From the NCBI GenBank assembly GCA_031426735.1, contig JASJPK010000049.1, forward strand, positions 32,322 to 96,321: a stretch of 64,000 bases of DNA. Direction: 5' to 3'. The position numbers were made by a program, and so were the translations under genes. The notes under the pieces are model-generated. The model did not search any database, was not told where the DNA came from, and saw only the letters and a program-made list of their open reading frames with translations. Below are positions 62,754-64,000 of this stretch, one piece after another. Position 1 is the stretch's first letter. Each line of letters begins with the position of its first letter. Origin of the DNA: PFJX01 sp031426735. Its GTDB lineage: Bacteria > Pseudomonadota > Gammaproteobacteria > Burkholderiales > Thiobacillaceae.

Positions 62754-64000
62754 CTAGCCCACGATCCCTTCCAGCACCGCCAATCCCAAGCCCACCCCGA
62801 AGCCGTTGATATCCGTCGCTGCCGCGCCGAGGCCGCCCTTGCAGCGGCTGGCCGACAGATCGACGTGCAGCCACGGCGTCTCGCCGACAAAGCGTTGCAG
62901 GAAGCGCGCCGCCAGGATGTGGTCGGCCTCGCCGTCGAGCGTGCATTGCTTGACGTCGGCGACGCTCGAATCGAGCGCTTCGTCGTAATCCTCCGGCATC
63001 GGGAAGGCCACCACGCGTTCGCCGCTGGCCTGGCCCGCCGCCACCGCCTGCTGCGCCAGTGCGTCGCGGTTGCTGATGACGCCGCTCATGCGTTCGCCCA
63101 AAGCCACCGCCATGCTGCCGGTGAGCGTGGCGAAATCGACGATCGCTGCCGGCTTATCCTTGGCCGCCAGCGCCAGCGTGTCGGCCAGCACCATGCGGCC
63201 TTCGGCGTCGGTGTGCACGATTTCGATGGTGGTGCCGTTCAATGCCGTCACTACTTCGTTCTGGGTGTACGCCTGCGGCGAGATGTGGTTCTCGGCGATG
63301 GCCAGCCAGACTTCCAGATTCACCGGCATGTTCAGTTGCGACGCGGCAGTCAGAATGCCCAGCGCCACCGCCGAGCCGTTCATGTCGTCGTGCATGTTAT
63401 TCATGTAGCGCGCCGGCTTCAGGTTGTGGCCGCCGGTATCGAAACAGATGCCCTTGCCGACCAGCGCGACGGTCTTCGCCCCTTTTTTCGCACCCTTGCG
63501 ACTCAGCCGCACGATGGCCGCATCGTCATGCCCGCTGCCGCGCGCCACGGCGAGAAAGGCGCCGGCCTTCAGCTTTTTCAGCCGTTTGACGTCGTATTCG
63601 TCAATCTGCCAGCCGGACTCCTGGGCCAGAGCGCGGATGCGCGCGCGGTAACTGGCGGGATTGAGCAGATTGGGCGGCAGCACGGTCAGTTCGCGGCACA
63701 AGGTATTGCCTGCGGCCAACGCCCGTTCGCGCGCCAGCGACAGGTCGGCGACGCCGTGCAAGCCGATGCGCTTGAGCGCGACCGGCGCCTTGCCGCCCTT
63801 CCAGCACGGCAACGGCACGCCATTGATCCAGGCGACATACGCCGCCGCGGCTGCCGCGCGTGCACAGAAGGCGGCGTCGCCATAGACGGCGATGTCGATC
63901 TGCTCGGGCTGCTCGTCCAGCAGCGGTTTCAGCGCCTGGCGCAGATGGGTATGCCAGTCGAACGCCGGCTTGGCGGCATCCAGACGCAACCAGACCGACA
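62754..64000 (-). CDS. Leucyl aminopeptidase family (M17) protein, N-terminus beyond window
   Basis: The frame is open to the right edge, so the start is missing. Visible 415 residues carry the M17 catalytic region: VGKGICFDTGGHNLKP (metal ligands Lys and Asp), MHDDMNGSAVALGIL, HTDAEGRMVLADTLALA (Asp-Glu metal ligands and Arg) and the GG at the C-terminus (KGGLGAAATDINGFGVGLGL). It releases N-terminal amino acids from peptides in the cytoplasm. The sequence is more like the shorter PepB/general M17 type than classic PepA. Confidence 0.88.
   Translation of the reverse strand, partial: SVWLRLDAAKPAFDWHTHLRQALKPLLDEQPEQIDIAVYGDAAFCARAAAAAAYVAWINGVPLPCWKGGKAPVALKRIGLHGVADLSLARERALAAGNTLCRELTVLPPNLLNPASYRARIRALAQESGWQIDEYDVKRLKKLKAGAFLAVARGSGHDDAAIVRLSRKGAKKGAKTVALVGKGICFDTGGHNLKPARYMNNMHDDMNGSAVALGILTAASQLNMPVNLEVWLAIAENHISPQAYTQNEVVTALNGTTIEIVHTDAEGRMVLADTLALAAKDKPAAIVDFATLTGSMAVALGERMSGVISNRDALAQQAVAAGQASGERVVAFPMPEDYDEALDSSVADVKQCTLDGEADHILAARFLQRFVGETPWLHVDLSASRCKGGLGAAATDINGFGVGLGLAVLEGIVG

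Overview
The window is a GC-rich bacterial chromosome segment from a betaproteobacterium, most likely from the Rhodocyclales/Nitrosomonadales side. The evidence is gene order: a long co-directional block leuC - entericidin - leuD - leuB - asd - usg - fimV - cbiQ-like - truA - trpF - trpB - trpA - accD - folC - SPOR protein - cvpA - purF - metZ, which is typical of that class, together with PEP-CTERM proteins, a citramalate synthase and REP-like palindromes between genes. No rRNA gene is present, so the genus cannot be fixed.

Layout. 1-4.9 kb: two cupin genes (the first cut by the window edge), glycogen debranching enzyme glgX and an endonuclease/exonuclease/phosphatase protein, separated by several families of palindromic repeats. 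5.384-24.592 kb: a 19.2-kb integrated phage-like element bounded by 51-bp direct repeats of the 3' part of tRNA-Asn; the intact tRNA-Asn with its own promoter sits at the right end. 24.7-33.3 kb: aspartate/aromatic aminotransferase, uvrB, a low-molecular-weight tyrosine phosphatase, RNase E, rluC and a small unknown protein. 33.4-52.4 kb: the biosynthetic block named above (methionine, purine, folate, fatty acid, tryptophan, leucine and aspartate-family genes, plus the polar hub protein FimV). 52.5-64 kb: an unknown gene, cimA, a run of three PEP-CTERM loci (one fragment, one interrupted by a single in-frame TGA, one intact), an MFS transporter, aroC, an HD-GYP protein and a leucyl aminopeptidase-family gene cut by the right edge.

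The integrated element is the part worth most attention. Next to attL it has a tyrosine integrase, then a HigB/HigA toxin-antitoxin pair, an unknown low-GC gene, and a tightly coupled replication operon (HTH/Xis-like protein, two small ORFs, lambda O-like protein, DnaB helicase) in which every junction is a 4-nt overlap. Five 18-bp iterons and an AT-richer repeat tract lie inside the O-like gene, as in the lambda origin. Further right are a tape-measure-like protein, a Mu gpF-like minor head protein, a lipoprotein, a SpoT-like HD hydrolase, a possible small terminase/HTH gene, an array of GTCACACC repeats, three consecutive hairpins and a small gene. I see no large terminase, portal, major capsid, tail sheath/tube or lysis gene. 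It is therefore either a decayed prophage or, more interestingly, a satellite-like element that keeps integration, replication and a few virion-associated genes but depends on a helper.

In the host part, leucine, isoleucine (through citramalate), tryptophan and aspartate-family synthesis are close together and nearly all on the minus strand with small gaps or ATGA overlaps, suggesting long shared transcripts. FimV and the HD-GYP protein point to polar organisation and c-di-GMP signalling; the PEP-CTERM proteins imply an exosortase system elsewhere in the genome.
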